Source of the DNA: Clavelina lepadiformis
Taxonomy: Eukaryota > Chordata > Ascidiacea > Aplousobranchia > Clavelinidae
Direction of reading: 5' to 3'
NCBI RefSeq assembly: GCF_947623445.1
Contig: NC_135246.1
Span: forward strand, 11,019,856 to 11,083,855
DNA: 64,000 bases
The notes below the pieces were generated by a model. That model had not been told where the DNA came from and did not search any database. It saw nothing but the letters and a program-made list of their open reading frames with translations. A program made the translations under genes and the position numbers. Below are positions 61,798 to 64,000 of this stretch, one piece after another; positions within the stretch are counted from its first letter, which is position 1, and every line of letters starts with the position of its first letter.

Positions 61798-63924
61798 TTA
61801 TTCGCTATCAGAATCGGCCAGCACTTTTTCACTTAAATTAGTTAAATCTTGCAACATTTTGTTAACATCTTTTATCTCCTCATTCTTTCCTTGAGAAGAA
61901 GATTTTGGTGACCCCATCGCAAAGTGAACTTTCTTAGTTGACACAATCACATCTTTTTCGGGTTCCACTGGTTTCCCACGAGCTGCTTTGAAGACTGATA
62001 TTAGACCTTCTTGACGTAAAGTTGTCTGTATGGGGGAAAATTAAGATTTCTTAATTTACAATGAAGCCAAAGAATACTTATTACTTTAAACTAATAAATT
62101 TTATTATGTGTTAAAAACCAATGATTTATTTAATTTAATAATTGTGATTTTAAGCAGTAAATTCGGCGGATTTACATGAATCAATGTCTAAAATCAGTAA
62201 ACCATTTATTAAAGTGTTAGAAGTAATAAATTAAATCATAAACATAATTAAGCCAGCGAAAGTGTTACAAATGTATACCATCAAAAGGTTGTTGTCTTTC
62301 TGTAGATGCCGGATGTCGTCTCGAAGTTTCTGTTCTTCACTTAACCACGACGTCCTTTCCAGCTCCAACTGTTCCGAAAATTGATTCTTTTCGCGGACTG
62401 AAACTCTACCAAAAATAATTAACATCAATGATTTGCCAAACGATATCAGTAACAATTCAAATTAGTGACTTCAATCATAATAACTTTACCAACCTTTCAG
62501 TTTGCCTCAAAGCAACCACTGCTTTGGTGAGTTCCCTTTTTGCTTGGTTGATTTCGGCTTCTTTTCCTTGTAACTCGTTCAAATGGAACAACTTTGCTTC
62601 TTCTACGGCTTCATTTATTGCTATATTGGTAAGCAAAAAATTACTGCCTTGGGCTGTTATCGGTATTGTAAAATTGTTTATAAACTTGAAAGAAAAGTTA
62701 CATTATCATACTGACCTTCTTCGGTGGCACTCTGCACTTTTTTCAATTCATCCATTATATTTTCTTTCTCATACTTCTCATCTTCTAGTTTTTCTTTTTG
62801 CCTTTCGACTACCTCCATAAGTTGCGATATTTTCTTAACAAATAACCCTGATGTTATCGCTGTCCAGCACAGAGATGGCAAAACTAAAAACTCTGACATG
62901 TAAAAAGTTTCAACAAGTGATCATTTTCTTCACATATAATACCTCTGCATTGCTCTTGACTTGCTTTTCCAACATCTGGTTTGCCTGGTGATAGCTTTCT
63001 TCATTTCTTTTCATTGTTGCCATGTTTCTTTCAAAACTGGAAGCATCCTGAGCCAACTGCTGGCTGAAGTGGTCACGTTCCTCTGTTAAGCGCAGAATTT
63101 CCGAAACTAGGTCTGGGCTGAAACGTTAAACAGTAGTAAAAAAACGTCTCAAACAATACATACACAGAATCATATATAATTACACATATATATTGTATAT
63201 GTACAATTCTGTATTAGTACAAGCTTATTGCAGTGCAATATAATTTGAAGATAGTAAGCGCAATTTACTTTTCCTCCGCGTCTTTATCGACGACTTCTTT
63301 ACTTTGCTTTGTTTGCTGCAACCGTGCCCTCCACTTAGCATCTCGTCTTTGCAGCAGATCTTGCACGGTTCGTAATCTAAATGCATGTAGTGATACTATG
63401 GCAACTAAGTTCTTGGTGAACACCATGCTATTTTCAACAATGCAATTAATTTAATACGAACAGCAATTGACAGACACATCTCAACAAACCTGTTATTAGC
63501 AAAAGCAAGCCTTTGCTCAAGTCTTAAGCATCTCTCCAGACATTTTGAAAGATTTGCCTCATAGATTTGTGAACATGACTTACTCATTTCAGAAACCACA
63601 TCACGCATTTTCATCATTGAAACGTCTGTATATCCGAGATTTACATTAAGAAATTCAAGAAAAACAAAGAAACAAAAAACGAAAACAGCTGATATTTTGT
63701 TTTTGGTAAGATTGATTTCATTCGAAAAGTGTTTTTTTATTGAAAACATAAAATATAAGAAAATTCCTCACTATGCTTTTCCAGTTGGGGTTTAATTATG
63801 TGGAGTTCATGCTGCAGACGCTCTTCATTACTCTTCAAAGTTTGATTAACATGATTCTTGAGTGCTAGTTGAGCAGTGGCATCCTGAAGACGATTCGATA
63901 AAATGCCAATTTCTCTCACATGAT
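61798..63924 (-). CDS. Coiled-coil protein, 3' part (continues past the right edge)
   Basis: Eight exons on the minus strand in phase: 63924-63772, 63625-63490, 63376-63269, 63117-62943, 62833-62716, 62620-62494, 62405-62279 and 62025-61798, about 390 residues to the stop. The sequence is almost wholly heptad-like and charged: LSNRLQDATAQLALKN, then CLRLEQRLAFANN, RRDAKWRARLQQTKQ, LRLTEERDHFSQQL, VVERQKEKLEDEKYEKEN, KRELTKAVVALRQTE, LRDDIRHLQKDNNLLM. The C-terminus is non-coiled and Ser/Lys-rich, then LSEKVLADSDSE. It resembles large centrosomal or ciliary coiled-coil (CCDC-type) proteins in general, but coiled coils look alike and I do not assign a family. The 5' exons are outside the window; the first listed exon begins in phase 1 after an AG acceptor. 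Confidence 0.78.
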
Positions 63925-64000
63925 CTGTGGATGACAACAACCTTGATTAGTTTTAACCTTTATAAACAATGATGCCCAAGGTATGTTTGATGTAATTGGC

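Overview
The window is animal nuclear DNA. It is AT-rich, with spliced genes whose GT-AG introns run mostly from about 70 bp to a few kb, and with many short DNA transposons in introns and between genes. One SH3KBP1/CD2AP-type gene stands where vertebrates have two paralogues, next to conserved TIPRL and BTAF1 homologues. This suits an invertebrate, possibly an invertebrate chordate such as a tunicate, but the species call is a guess.

Layout. 671-3605 (+): complete six-exon TIPRL homologue. 6059-9970 (-): decayed Ty3/gypsy retrotransposon with a 398-bp MITE in its protease region. 12399-29174 (+): 17-exon, 705-residue adaptor with three SH3 domains and a C-terminal coiled coil. An intron of this gene holds a 2-kb DNA transposon encoding a protein I cannot place in a superfamily. 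33184-34943 (+): piggyBac element with intact ends and TTAA duplications but a broken transposase. 36643-52998 (+): 42-exon, about 1,869-residue BTAF1 (Mot1) homologue. A small three-exon membrane-protein gene lies antisense inside one of its introns (49283-50032). 53869-56158 (+): five-exon tetraspanin-like gene. 57808-59799: two diverged LTR-like direct repeats around a tRNA-Ile(UAU) gene with a 16-nt intron (58627-58716, -). 59898-60004 (+): exon-like segment ending in a membrane helix. 61798-63924 (-): 3' part of a coiled-coil protein gene running off the right edge.

The conserved genes serve separate cell functions: phosphatase signalling, endocytic/actin scaffolding, and eviction of TBP from DNA. 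They are not an operon or pathway. The accessory layer is transposons. At least four hAT-like MITEs have matching or nearly matching 8-bp target duplications, and there is a pogo/Tigger-like element and several element-inside-element insertions. I found no prokaryote-type system, CRISPR array or gene cluster. The most novel items are the unassigned 2-kb transposon, the nested antisense membrane-protein gene and the tetraspanin-like gene. Exon models were built by hand from reading frame, splice sites and remembered homologues, with every junction checked for phase.
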